A stretch of DNA of 64,000 bases from CAZNPL01 sp964574815 (GTDB lineage Bacteria; Planctomycetota; Phycisphaerae; UBA1845). This document shows positions 55,730-63,462 of the stretch, one piece after another (positions within the stretch are counted from its first letter, which is position 1; every line of letters begins with the position of its first letter). The stretch lies in NCBI GenBank assembly GCA_964574815.1, contig CAZNPL010000021.1:44275-108274 (forward strand). The letters are read 5' to 3'. The notes below the pieces were generated by a model. It saw nothing but the letters and a program-made list of their open reading frames with translations, searched no databases and was not told the origin of the DNA. The translations under genes were made by a program, and so were the position numbers.

Positions 55730-56792
55730 GAGCACGACGCCCAAGCCGGGCGCCGGAGCGGACCTCTCCCGGTATTCCCGCCAGGTGCTGTTCAGCGAGA
55801 TCGGCGAAACCGGTCAACGCAGCCTGCGCGCATCGAGCGTCACCCTTTTCGGCTGCGGGGCCCTGGGCAGCGTCCTGGCCGACACCCTCGTCCGGGCGGG
55901 CGTGGGGCGGCTTCGCATCTACGACCGCGACTACATCGAGCGGAACAACCTCCAGCGCCAGGTGCTCTTCGACGAGGACGATCTACGTGCCGACCTGCCC
56001 AAGGCGGAGGCCGCCGCGCGTAAATTAAAGCGGATCAACCCCGACGTCGCGATCGAGTCCGCTGTCGTCGATGTGAACCACACCAACATCGAACGGCTGT
56101 GCGGCGAACCCGACCTACTCCTGGACGGCACCGACAACTTCGAGACGCGCTATCTCATCAACGACCTGGCCGTCAAGACCGAAACGCCCTGGATCTACGG
56201 CGCCGTCGTCGGCGCGACCGGACTGTGCCTGCCCATATTGCCGCCGGAGACGGCGTGCCTGCGATGCGTCTTCCCTGAGGCACCGCCGAGTGAGATGAAC
56301 CCGACGTGTGATACGGCCGGTGTCCTCGGCCCGGCCGTGCATCTGGTCGCCGCGGCCCAGGCGATGGAAGCCCTGAAGGTGCTGGCCGGCCGGCGGGACG
56401 CCGTCAACAGGCGACTGTTGAACATCGACGCATGGACGGGCCGATACACAAACCTCAACGTCGAGCGGCTCGCCGAATCCGACGAGTGCATCTGCTGCGG
56501 TCAGCGCCGCTTCGAGTATCTTGAGGGAAAGCGGACATCGGCCGCAACGGCGTTATGCGGCCGCAACGCTGTCCAGATCAACCGCACAGGCGGCCGGCCC
56601 ATCGACCTCGCAAAGCTGGCCCGGCGAATCGAACCACTCCCCGGTGTGCAGACGATGCACAACCAGTTCATGTTTCGCTGCATCGTGGAGAACTACGAAA
56701 TCACGGTCTTCCCCGACGGCCGAGCAATAGTTAAGGGTACAAACAACCCCGACGCCGCCCGCACCATCCACGCAAAGTACATCGGCACCTAG
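55722..56792 (+). CDS. ThiF/MoeB/HesA family E1-like adenylyltransferase
   Basis: The 356-residue protein adenylates the C-terminus of a ubiquitin-like sulfur carrier, as in thiamine, molybdopterin or cysteine synthesis. It has the ATP-binding VTLFGCGALGS, the DRDYIERNNLQRQVLF motif, DGTDNFETRYLINDLAV and a candidate catalytic Cys196 in NPTCDTAG. Zinc-binding cysteine pairs are Cys179/Cys182 and Cys256/Cys259. The C-terminal 90 residues (GRNAVQINRTGGRPIDLAKLA...) are not a rhodanese domain but match the short tail of ThiF-type enzymes. GAGGAACG precedes the ATG at 55722. The following genes encode a JAMM peptidase and cysteine synthase, suggesting sulfur transfer for cysteine. No carrier protein is visible nearby. 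Confidence 0.88.
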   Translation: MSESTTPKPGAGADLSRYSRQVLFSEIGETGQRSLRASSVTLFGCGALGSVLADTLVRAGVGRLRIYDRDYIERNNLQRQVLFDEDDLRADLPKAEAAARKLKRINPDVAIESAVVDVNHTNIERLCGEPDLLLDGTDNFETRYLINDLAVKTETPWIYGAVVGATGLCLPILPPETACLRCVFPEAPPSEMNPTCDTAGVLGPAVHLVAAAQAMEALKVLAGRRDAVNRRLLNIDAWTGRYTNLNVERLAESDECICCGQRRFEYLEGKRTSAATALCGRNAVQINRTGGRPIDLAKLARRIEPLPGVQTMHNQFMFRCIVENYEITVFPDGRAIVKGTNNPDAARTIHAKYIGT

Positions 56793-56798
56793 CATCTG

Positions 56799-56960
56799 GG
56801 GTCAGAGCGCATTTAGTCGTTAGTGATGTCCTCGCGACCGTCCAAATCACCGCTCAAGGTCACCGCACCCCGGAATCCATGCGGCGGACGGGCGATCGTC
56901 GTAATAGCCAACGGAAGCAAGTTCAGTGCCGATCGCTATCGACTAAATGCGCTCTGACCC
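56799..56960. mobile_element. 162-bp element with perfect 21-bp terminal inverted repeats
   Basis: Positions 56799-56819 (GGGTCAGAGCGCATTTAGTCG) are the exact reverse complement of 56940-56960. The 120 bases between contain no frame with a ribosome-binding site. The size, perfect ends and non-coding interior fit a miniature element. GGGTCAGAGC-type ends recall REP elements mobilised by REP-associated tyrosine transposases, but none is in the window. The element lies directly after the ThiF-family stop codon, between it and the JAMM gene. Confidence 0.6.
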
Positions 56961-57068
56961 TCGACGGCTCGCCGTTCGCCGTATAATCGGGGTGGGGCGG
57001 CGCTTGCTGCCGGCTTGCTAACCGTGCGGCAATCAACTGATTTGGAGCCGGCAATAGCGGAGGCCAAC

Positions 57069-57524
57069 ATGGCCGAAACATCGCCAAGTTCGCTGAGGAC
57101 GCACGAGTCAGCGCTGATGATCGCCCCATCGCTGGTTCGTGAGCTGGAGCGGCATGCGCTGGAGTCCTTGCCGGAGGAGTGCTGCGGCGTGCTGATCGGG
57201 CGGGTCGAGGGGCGCACTCGCATCGTCGAGGAGGTTCGAACGGCTGCCAACATCTCGCCGGATGATCGGACGCGAACTTACCAGATCGAGCCCCGGACCG
57301 TCTTCGAATGCTTCCGCAACGCCAGGCAAACTCGCCGGCACGTGCTTGGCTTCTATCACTCCCATCCGGATGGCACGGATAACCCCTCGAACCGGGATCG
57401 CGACGGCATCTGGCCGAATATGTCCTACGTCATCGTGCCCGTCGCGGAAGGGCGAGTCGCCGCTTTGCGTAGCTGGCACGCCGGCCCGGCCCGCAGCGCG
57501 TTCATCGAGGAGAGGATCAATTGA
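57069..57524 (+). CDS. JAMM/Mov34 (M67) family metallopeptidase
   Basis: The 151-residue protein carries the JAMM zinc motif: Glu36/Glu37 in LPEECCGVLIG and H-S-H-P-x7-S-x2-D in GFYHSHPDGTDNPSNRDRD (His97, His99, Ser107, Asp110). Bacterial JAMM peptidases of this size trim sulfur carrier or ubiquitin-like proteins; Mec of Mycobacterium cleaves cysteine from CysO. GGAGG at 57059-57063 supports the ATG at 57069, although the family core begins at an internal ATG (57117). The next gene encodes cysteine synthase and the previous one an E1-like enzyme. Confidence 0.9.
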   Translation: MAETSPSSLRTHESALMIAPSLVRELERHALESLPEECCGVLIGRVEGRTRIVEEVRTAANISPDDRTRTYQIEPRTVFECFRNARQTRRHVLGFYHSHPDGTDNPSNRDRDGIWPNMSYVIVPVAEGRVAALRSWHAGPARSAFIEERIN

Positions 57525-57597
57525 CTTGGAGCAACCGGCTTCGTTAAAATGACCGGCTCGGAGTTCGGGTCCGGGCCGATCAAGTCGGAGAAACGAA

Positions 57598-58542
57598 ATG
57601 GGTCGCCTTTTCGAGAACATTGTCGAGACCGTTGGGCGCACACCGCTGGTCAGAGTCAACCGTATTATCAACGCGCCGGCCACAATCTACGCCAAGCTGG
57701 AGTTCTTCAACCCGCTGTCAAGCGTGAAAGACCGCATCGGCCTGTCGATGATCGATGCCGCCGAGCGGGACGGCAAGATCACCAAGGACACCGTCCTGAT
57801 CGAGCCGACCTCGGGCAACACGGGCGTGGCCTTGGCGTTCGTCTGTGCGGCCAAGGGGTACAGGCTGACACTCACGATGCCGGAGAGCATGTCGGTCGAG
57901 CGTCGGTCGCTGCTGCGCGCCCTTGGTGCCGACCTGGTGCTCACGCCGGCGGCCGAAGGTATGCCGGGGGCCATCCGCGCCTGCGAGAAACTCGCCTCCG
58001 AGACGCCGAACTCGTTCGTGCCGCAGCAGTTCAACAACCCGGCCAACCCGGAAATTCACCGCAAGACGACGGCGGAGGAAATCTGGGAGGACACCGACGG
58101 TAAAGTGGACATTCTCGTCGCGGGGATCGGTACCGGCGGAACGATCACCGGCGTGACCGAGGTCATCAAAGAGCGAAAGCCCGAGTTCAAGGCCTACGCC
58201 GTCGAACCGGCCGACTCGCCGGTCATCACCCAGACGCGCGAAGGCAAGGACATCAAACCCGGTCCGCATAAGATCCAGGGCATTGGCGCCGGCTTCATCC
58301 CCGAAGTCCTGAACCTCGATATCGTGGAAGATGTTATCCGGGTCGGCAACGACGACTCGTTCCATTGGGCACGCCGAGCGGCCAAGGAAGAGGGCATTCT
58401 CTGCGGCATTTCGTCGGGTGCGGCGCTGTGCGCGGCGAACGAGGTGGCCCACAGGCCCGAGAACAAGGACAAGTTTGTCGTCGTCATATTGTCGAGCAGC
58501 GGAGAGCGATATCTCTCCACGCCCCTGTTCCAGCAGGTTTGA
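57598..58542 (+). CDS. cysK: Cysteine synthase (O-acetylserine sulfhydrylase)
   Basis: The 314-residue PLP enzyme makes cysteine from an activated serine and a sulfur donor. It has the PLP lysine Lys44 in NPLSSVKDRIG, the substrate loop EPTSGNTGVAL, the phosphate-binding GIGTGGTITG, the KIQGIGAGFIP motif and the tail SSGERYLSTPLF, all typical of the CysK/CysM fold. GGAG lies upstream of the ATG. It is preceded by the JAMM and E1-like genes. In mycobacteria an equivalent enzyme (CysM) takes sulfur from the carrier CysO, so the sulfur source here could be a protein thiocarboxylate rather than sulfide. That is inference from the neighbourhood only. Confidence 0.92.
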   Translation: MGRLFENIVETVGRTPLVRVNRIINAPATIYAKLEFFNPLSSVKDRIGLSMIDAAERDGKITKDTVLIEPTSGNTGVALAFVCAAKGYRLTLTMPESMSVERRSLLRALGADLVLTPAAEGMPGAIRACEKLASETPNSFVPQQFNNPANPEIHRKTTAEEIWEDTDGKVDILVAGIGTGGTITGVTEVIKERKPEFKAYAVEPADSPVITQTREGKDIKPGPHKIQGIGAGFIPEVLNLDIVEDVIRVGNDDSFHWARRAAKEEGILCGISSGAALCAANEVAHRPENKDKFVVVILSSSGERYLSTPLFQQV

Positions 58543-58686
58543 TAAGAAGCTGAAACCTTTCACGTCCAGTTACGTACGACCTGTATAGGCAAGGTCGCAC
58601 CGCCATCTTGTCGAATAGGCTGAAAGGCGCCGCCGCCGATCGGTGTCAGGTGCACGTGCGCCGCGATGGGGAGGAGAGAAGCGACC

Positions 58687-59514
58687 GTGGAAAGAAGATC
58701 TGTCTGCGTACGAGAGCTGGTCGTGCCAATGAGCGGGCTCAAGCCCGGCGCCCGCGGTCTTCGCATCGCGCACGTTTCAGATTTTCACTTCGCCCGATGG
58801 AAGCCGCGGCTGGACGCCTGCGGGCGGCTCCTGAAATCCCTGGACTACGATCTGCTGGCCGTCACCGGCGACTTCTCCGCCCGGCCCCACCAGTGGTCGC
58901 AGGCGGCCTACTTCTGCCGACGCTTCTTCGACGGGATCAAGCCGCGGTACGGCGCGTTCGCGGTGCTGGGCAATCACGACGACCGGCGGCTGGCCGAGCA
59001 ACGCAACCTCCCCTTTCGAATGCTTCGCAACGAGCACGTCCGACTGAACGTCGGAGGAACCTGCGTCGTGGTGGCCGGCGTCGAGCAATCCATCGGGGAG
59101 CGAGGTGACCTGGATTCCGCCCTGGCCGGCGCCCCGGCATCAGCCGCAACGATCCTCCTGGCACACTACCCTTCGACCGTGTTCAACGTGCCTCAGGGGC
59201 GCGTGGGGCTGGTATTATCGGGCCATACCCATGGCGGACAGATTCGACTGCCGTGGTTGGGCTGCATCTGGACCAACGACCGCCTTCCGGTGTCAATGGC
59301 CCGCGGACTGCACGAGGTGGGCGACGTGTCGTTGCACGTGAATCCCGGAATCGGCGCCTCCGCCCTGCTGCCGATCCGGTTTCGATGTCCGCCGGAAATA
59401 TCGGTCATGACCCTCGAATGCAGGCAGCCGGCATACGACCCTGCCCCCGGCCCGTCGAATCGGCCACACTTTCATAAGTCTCTGCGGCGCCGAAGATTAC
59501 CGGCACGGGTTTGA
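58687..59514 (+). CDS. Calcineurin-like metallophosphoesterase, YkuE/YaeI type
   Basis: The 275-residue protein has the two-metal phosphoesterase motifs in order: SDFHFARW (D-x-H), VTGDFSARP (GD), LGNHDDRR (GNHD), ILLAHYPS (H) and SGHTHGGQIRLP (GHTH). These enzymes hydrolyse phosphomonoesters or diesters; members of this subgroup act on UDP-diacylglucosamine or other lipids in some bacteria, but that is not shown here. A GGGGAGGAG at 58668-58676 fits a GTG start at 58687 better than the ATG at 58666, which overlaps it. The stop codon lies inside the -35 region of the next promoter. Confidence 0.9.
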   Translation: MERRSVCVRELVVPMSGLKPGARGLRIAHVSDFHFARWKPRLDACGRLLKSLDYDLLAVTGDFSARPHQWSQAAYFCRRFFDGIKPRYGAFAVLGNHDDRRLAEQRNLPFRMLRNEHVRLNVGGTCVVVAGVEQSIGERGDLDSALAGAPASAATILLAHYPSTVFNVPQGRVGLVLSGHTHGGQIRLPWLGCIWTNDRLPVSMARGLHEVGDVSLHVNPGIGASALLPIRFRCPPEISVMTLECRQPAYDPAPGPSNRPHFHKSLRRRRLPARV

Positions 59515-59539
59515 CCACCCTCTCGTGTCGCCGTATACT
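59511..59539 (+). promoter_or_regulatory. Strong promoter ahead of the kinase leader
   Basis: TTGACC (59511-59516), a 17-base spacer and TATACT (59534-59539) form a near-consensus promoter. It overlaps the metallophosphoesterase stop codon. Transcription would start near 59546, more than 420 bases before the kinase ATG. Confidence 0.65.
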
Positions 59540-59545
59540 GACCAT

Positions 59546-59700
59546 ATAACGAGGTGGTGCAGAGGCGGCGGTCGCGGCCTTATCCAGATTACCGCCATTA
59601 TCCTTTATGTCATGTTGCGGCCTCCCCATGGGGCCACCTCGGAAGTCCGGGAAATCGAAGTATTGTCCGCGGCCGATACTGGAAGCCGAAGGAGGCGGCG
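59546..59700 (+). ncRNA. Candidate structured leader RNA or small RNA
   Basis: Starting five bases after the predicted transcription start, three nested complementary pairs occur: GAGGTGG (59551-59557) with CCACCTC (59634-59640), GAGGC (59562-59566) with GCCTC (59620-59624), and GGCGGT (59567-59572) with ACCGCC (59591-59596). A weaker AGTAT/ATACT pair follows near 59660-59682. The order allows a closed, branched fold of about 90 bases. No known RNA family was recognised. It could be a riboswitch-like leader of the kinase gene or a separate RNA. The 3' end given is arbitrary, and the rest of the gap to 59968 has no gene. Confidence 0.4.
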
Positions 59701-59968
59701 CCAGCAAGGCGGGTGAACGGCACTACTGTGCTCCGTCGTGACGTAGCGCGCACACGACGCGAGATCATGCGCACCTGCGCATCGAATGGCGCGTCGGTGG
59801 TCGAAAGGCCGATAGCACGCAGGACGGCGCCGCGACCGCGAGCAGCAACGACAATCAACCGATCATCAGATTGTCGGCGTGGTCCAACCGTTGGCGCGTC
59901 CGGTGAGCCACGCGCATTGACCGCAGGGACAACGGGGCGCGAGACGGAACAAACTCGCTGATCAAGCC

Positions 59969-60865
59969 ATGAGCCTGATACTGCCCGATTATCGTGTCGT
60001 GCAAAAGCTCGGCGACGGCGCCAACAGTGAGATCTTCTGCGTCGAGAACATCAACACCGGCGAGCTGCGGGCCGCCAAATACGTCAAGCTCAACTCCGAA
60101 AACGACCAGAAATTCATCGACCAGTTGAAGGCCGAGCAGGCCGCGGGGCAGACGCTCGACCATCCCGTCCTTCGCAAGGTGTACGACATCCGCTATTTGC
60201 GTAAGCGCCTGCGGCTGCGCGCCGCCGTGCTCCTGATGGAGTACATCGACGGCATCCCCATGTCCAACAGCCAGTTCCGCCCGACGCTCGAGGCCCTGCT
60301 GCGCTACTTCCGCCGGGCGGCCGAGGGGCTGCGGGCGATGCACCTGGCCGGCTACGTTCACGCCGACCTCAAGCCCGGCAACCTGCTCGTCACCGACGAC
60401 GACGAGGTCCGGCTGATCGACTTCGGCCAGACTTCCGCGATGCTCCAGGCCAAGGAGCGCATCCAGGGGACGATCGACTACATGGCCCCCGAGCAGGCCC
60501 GGCGGTCGGTGCTCGATCAGCGGACCGACGTCTTCGGACTCGGGGCAACGTTGTACAAGGTCCTGACCGGCCAGGCCATCGCCACGGAGATGAACCGCAC
60601 GGCCGGCCTGCACTCCCCCACGCGAATCGGCCGGCGGGTCACAGACTTCAACCGCCCGGTCACGGTTCAGATTCCCACCTGCGTCACGCGTCTGATCGAG
60701 GACTGCTGCAAGGACGAGCCGATCGACCGCCTGGCCGACATGCGTGCCGTCATCAACCGCATCGAACTGACCCAGACCATCCTCGAGCACCAGAAAGCCG
60801 AGCAATCCGACAACGGCTCCCAAAAAAAACGCAACCGCCCCCGCCGCTCAACAAAGAAATCCTGA
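59969..60865 (+). CDS. Small cytoplasmic Ser/Thr protein kinase
   Basis: The 298-residue protein is almost only a Hanks-type kinase domain. It has the glycine loop LGDGANSEIF, a candidate catalytic Lys37 in AAKYVK, HADLKPGN with Asp133, DFGQ with Asp151 and YMAPEQARR. The catalytic loop has HAD instead of HRD, so it is a non-RD kinase. There is no membrane segment. The last 30 residues are basic (KKRNRPRRSTKK) and could bind nucleic acid or membranes. It has no obvious partner gene. Its unusually long leader is listed separately. Confidence 0.9.
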   Translation: MSLILPDYRVVQKLGDGANSEIFCVENINTGELRAAKYVKLNSENDQKFIDQLKAEQAAGQTLDHPVLRKVYDIRYLRKRLRLRAAVLLMEYIDGIPMSNSQFRPTLEALLRYFRRAAEGLRAMHLAGYVHADLKPGNLLVTDDDEVRLIDFGQTSAMLQAKERIQGTIDYMAPEQARRSVLDQRTDVFGLGATLYKVLTGQAIATEMNRTAGLHSPTRIGRRVTDFNRPVTVQIPTCVTRLIEDCCKDEPIDRLADMRAVINRIELTQTILEHQKAEQSDNGSQKKRNRPRRSTKKS

Positions 60866-61637
60866 CCAACTGAACGCCCACGGTCGATCAAAGCAACCCA
60901 TCGCGCGCACCATGTAGGCCGGGTTCCACCCGCCAGATGACTCACTACAGAACGCAAGGCGGGTATCGCCCGCCAGAAGCGCTTTGCGGGCGCGCTCCGC
61001 CCGACGCCTCCGCCGCAGAGATCACAACCGATACGCTCGCACCCACCGGCCCGTCTACTTTATCAAAGGCGCGTACGTGTTGCTCGCAGCGGCCTCCCCA
61101 TCCAGCCTGCAACGGTTTGTAGGGCGGGTTCCACTCGCCGGCGGATGCTCACGCAGAGACGCCTACATATTGATCGCACAAATGCAGCGGCCGCGCTGTC
61201 GAGCCTGAAGAACCGGCCGCGCGATCCAGCCTGAAAGGCTGGCCTAAAGTAGCCGGTGGCAGAGCGCAGCGCCGCCACCGGACCCCGGTACCACACACCA
61301 ACCCGACCCTGAAGGGGTCGTCTAACCGCCCGACAGATAGGCGGCTCTTCAGAGATGCGATGTCTTATGTTACAGAACCCCCGACCACCGTACATCAATT
61401 CCAAGCGCTCCGCGCAGGGCAGCTTGGATCAGTCCCTCCGCGACAGCGCCAGTCCTCGCCTTCCGTGCCGACATGCGTCATGCTCCACCACGGGCCACCG
61501 CGCAATTGCATTCTTGCTTCAATTCGCCGGTTCCATTGCACCCGGCCGACCCCCTACCCTCCAGGTTGGCGGACTTGGATTCGTCGAGTGGTGCGCATGT
61601 GTAAACCAAACTGAACGAGAACTAAACTAACTCACTA
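60866..61637. repeat. Non-coding region rich in palindromic repeats
   Basis: Several hairpin-forming repeats occur: GGCGGG-TATCG-CCCGCC (60958-60974), related CCGGGTTCCACCCGCC and GCGGGTTCCACTCGCC units near 60918 and 61123, CCAGCC-TGAAA-GGCTGG (61226-61242), and CCGGTGGC with GCCACCGG (61253-61260 and 61274-61281). They resemble dispersed intergenic palindromes (REP-like). No gene with a ribosome-binding site is supported. Confidence 0.5.
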
Positions 61638-61666
61638 TTGACTTCGCTGTCTCCCTCCGATAGAAT
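61638..61666 (+). promoter_or_regulatory. Promoter of the 61793 exported protein gene
   Basis: TTGACT (61638-61643), a 17-base spacer and TAGAAT (61661-61666) match a housekeeping promoter well. The predicted start is near 61673. Confidence 0.65.
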
Positions 61667-61696
61667 GTTGGCTTCCTCAGGGAGGAGACTGGAGGC

Positions 61697-61734
61697 AAGA
61701 AGGTGCGACAGCTTCCCGTCATCACCTTCTTTTT
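61697..61734 (+). terminator. Terminator-like hairpin inside the leader of the 61793 gene
   Basis: AAGAAGGTG (61697-61705) pairs perfectly with CACCTTCTT (61723-61731), and the stem runs into TTTTT (61730-61734). This is a standard intrinsic terminator, located about 60 bases before the start codon and only about 25 bases after the predicted transcription start. A second small hairpin (61673-61687, TTCCTC/GAGGAG) precedes it. The arrangement suggests attenuation, or a small RNA of about 60 bases. Confidence 0.55.
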
Positions 61735-61792
61735 GTAGCCGTGTTCTCGCGCGGCAATCCGGCACGATTTCTGTTAGCGAAAGGCAAACCCC

Positions 61793-62773
61793 ATGATCGG
61801 CAAAGTGTTCGCGTCACTTGCAGCCCTTATGTGTATTAGTATTGGACTGAGTAGTGCACTGGCCACGTCGTCAGAGTTTAATGTCGAAGTCTATGCGGAA
61901 ACGCCTAGCGGAAGCGGAGCGGATGGGCTAACCTTTGACCCCGCCACCCGTGTCCTTTACATCGGGGAGGATGGATCGACGGTACCCACGCCCATATACT
62001 GTGCCCAGCCGGGCTCTATTCCAATCCAGGCAACCGCATGTTGCTGTCCGTTTCTCGATCCAGATACGGTACTCTTTGACGTTGATGGGTCTTTCTCGGG
62101 CATCCCCAATTCCGTGATTGTCGGCGGCAATGGGCACATCTCAGTAGCCTGTCCGGTCGAAAGCTGCGGGCAGTTATGCGGAATCTCGGGTAATCCCCAG
62201 AACCTCCGGTTCACCTCAAGCGGTAACATTGTTTATGCTGACGTCGCAGATTCGAGAGTGAAGTCAATAACCAGGGGCTGCACGGTAACCGCCCTCTCTC
62301 CGGTGATTTCAGGGGGCCTAGCCGCGCCCCTTGCAATTGACACCGCAGACCGTATCGCGGTGAGTTCCATCTCTGGAAATATAGTGGTCCTCAGTCCCCC
62401 GTTATACGATAGTCCAAACATGTGCCTTTCGGGTCGTGGGACTCATGTTGCTTTAGCCTTTGGACCCGGTGACATTCTCTACGCCTTCGACGCGGGTCCA
62501 AACGGAAACGGCGAAGTACTGCGGATCGACATCGATGACAGTTGTGCTACCACCGTCCTGGGAGTGTTCAACACCACTGCCGACGCCACCCAGTTGATCT
62601 TTGGCCCGGACCGAGCACTGTACGCTGCAATGCATACTGAGGAACGCGTTTTGAGAATCAGCCTTGAAAGTCCCGTCCCAGTAACCTCAACCTGGAGCGT
62701 AGCTCTTGTGGTCCTGACGGTCCTTTCCGTCGCGACACTGACAATCCGAGGTCAACATTTCAAGGCTGCGTAA
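61793..62773 (+). CDS. Exported propeller-like protein with C-terminal sorting-signal-like helix
   Basis: The 326-residue protein has a signal peptide (SLAALMCISIGLSSALA). Its body has repeated blade-like segments (GLTFDPATRVLYIGED, NLRFTSSGNIVYADV, APLAIDTADRIAVSS, ALAFGPGDILYAFDAG, QLIFGPDRALYAAMH). It ends VPVTSTWSVALVVLTVLS...LTIRGQ, which resembles the IPTL/VPxxSxWG type of C-terminal sorting helix: a short motif, a hydrophobic helix and a basic residue. Surface placement is therefore likely. Codon use is visibly less GC-biased than in neighbouring genes. The start is an ATG with a weak purine stretch (GCGAAAGGCAAACCCC) before it. A promoter and a terminator-like hairpin precede it. Confidence 0.75.
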   Translation: MIGKVFASLAALMCISIGLSSALATSSEFNVEVYAETPSGSGADGLTFDPATRVLYIGEDGSTVPTPIYCAQPGSIPIQATACCCPFLDPDTVLFDVDGSFSGIPNSVIVGGNGHISVACPVESCGQLCGISGNPQNLRFTSSGNIVYADVADSRVKSITRGCTVTALSPVISGGLAAPLAIDTADRIAVSSISGNIVVLSPPLYDSPNMCLSGRGTHVALAFGPGDILYAFDAGPNGNGEVLRIDIDDSCATTVLGVFNTTADATQLIFGPDRALYAAMHTEERVLRISLESPVPVTSTWSVALVVLTVLSVATLTIRGQHFKAA

Positions 62774-63095
62774 GTGATTGGAACTTGCTGGCTGCACCGT
62801 TTCACACCGAATGGGGCTTTCTTGACGTTTGAATAAGATGATGCCGGGCTCGCTCGGGTCTCGGGGAGCCCGTCCGCAGGCGGGGCCAGCGGCCCACGAA
62901 CCTCGGGTAATGAAGGGGGCTTACTTTTCTCACCGAGGTCATCTGCACCGGACGCGAATCCCCCGCCTCGCCACCATGCCCACGGCGTGTCGGAATCCTC
63001 GCAAGCAACGCTCCGGCCGAGTGCCGTCCCTCCGCCTCGGGCCTCCGCCGCCAGCCCCGGCGCCCGCCCCAGGCCCCCCGCCTTTCCCCTCTCTC
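62774..63095. other. Non-coding region
   Basis: This is a GC-rich stretch after the exported protein gene. Frames on both strands are low in complexity (Pro, Arg, Gly) and have no ribosome-binding sites. No RNA gene is recognised. Confidence 0.35.
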
Positions 63096-63149
63096 CTGTT
63101 CATCTGTTCTCCTGCGCTCGTCGCCCCGGGCCGGCTGGGGCAACGCCGT
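63096..63149. repeat. Copy 1 of a dispersed repeat with a palindromic core
   Basis: This segment (CTGTTC...CTGTTCTCC...GGCTGGGGCAACGCCGT) recurs at 63463-63516 with about three quarters of positions shared. Here the palindromic core is degenerate (GCCCCGGGCCGGCTGGGGC). Confidence 0.45.
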
Positions 63150-63153
63150 CCCA

Positions 63154-63342
63154 TCATCCAACCACACGCCAGAACGCCCCGCGGCCTCGGCCGACGACCT
63201 GCACTCGGCCATCCTTCTTCAGGCTCGCCAGCACCTTCTTGACGAGTTGCGGGCTGGCCGCCGGCACCTGAGCAACAATATCGGCCAGCGTAAACGCGTC
63301 CGGCTCTGCAAGCACCACCTGTCGAACCAGGTCAGTTTTCAC
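63154..63342 (-). CDS. Small predicted winged-helix-like protein
   Basis: The 62-residue frame reads MKTDLVRQVVLAEPDAFTLADIVAQVPAA..., then LVKKVLASLKKDGRVQVVGRGRGAFWRVVG. The pattern of a first helix, a helix-turn-helix (FTLADIVAQVPAASPQLVKKVLASLKKDG) and a beta-wing (VQVVGRGRGAFWRV) fits a winged-helix DNA-binding domain. The start is a GTG with no clear Shine-Dalgarno sequence. It could be an independent small regulator or the remnant of a longer protein. The composition differs from the surrounding low-complexity frames, which supports it being real. Confidence 0.45.
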   Translation of the reverse strand: MKTDLVRQVVLAEPDAFTLADIVAQVPAASPQLVKKVLASLKKDGRVQVVGRGRGAFWRVVG

Positions 63343-63462
63343 CAGCCGCGGCCCTAGCGATAGTGCGAGTGGCCTATTGGTAGCTTATTACCCCAGCAAG
63401 TAGCCATTCCCATGCAGCAGCCGGCGTACTCCTTTCCCCCCTTCCCGCCGCCGCCTGCTCGC

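Noticed and set aside
58666..58686. ATG at 58666 as the start of the metallophosphoesterase
   Set aside because: This ATG is followed directly by GGGGAGGAG, which is a good ribosome-binding site for the GTG at 58687; the extra seven residues add nothing recognisable. It remains a possible alternative.
59634..59655. CGGAAGTCCGGGAAATCG as a possible RNase P RNA core
   Set aside because: The other conserved RNase P regions are not present downstream, and the stretch is too short for that RNA.
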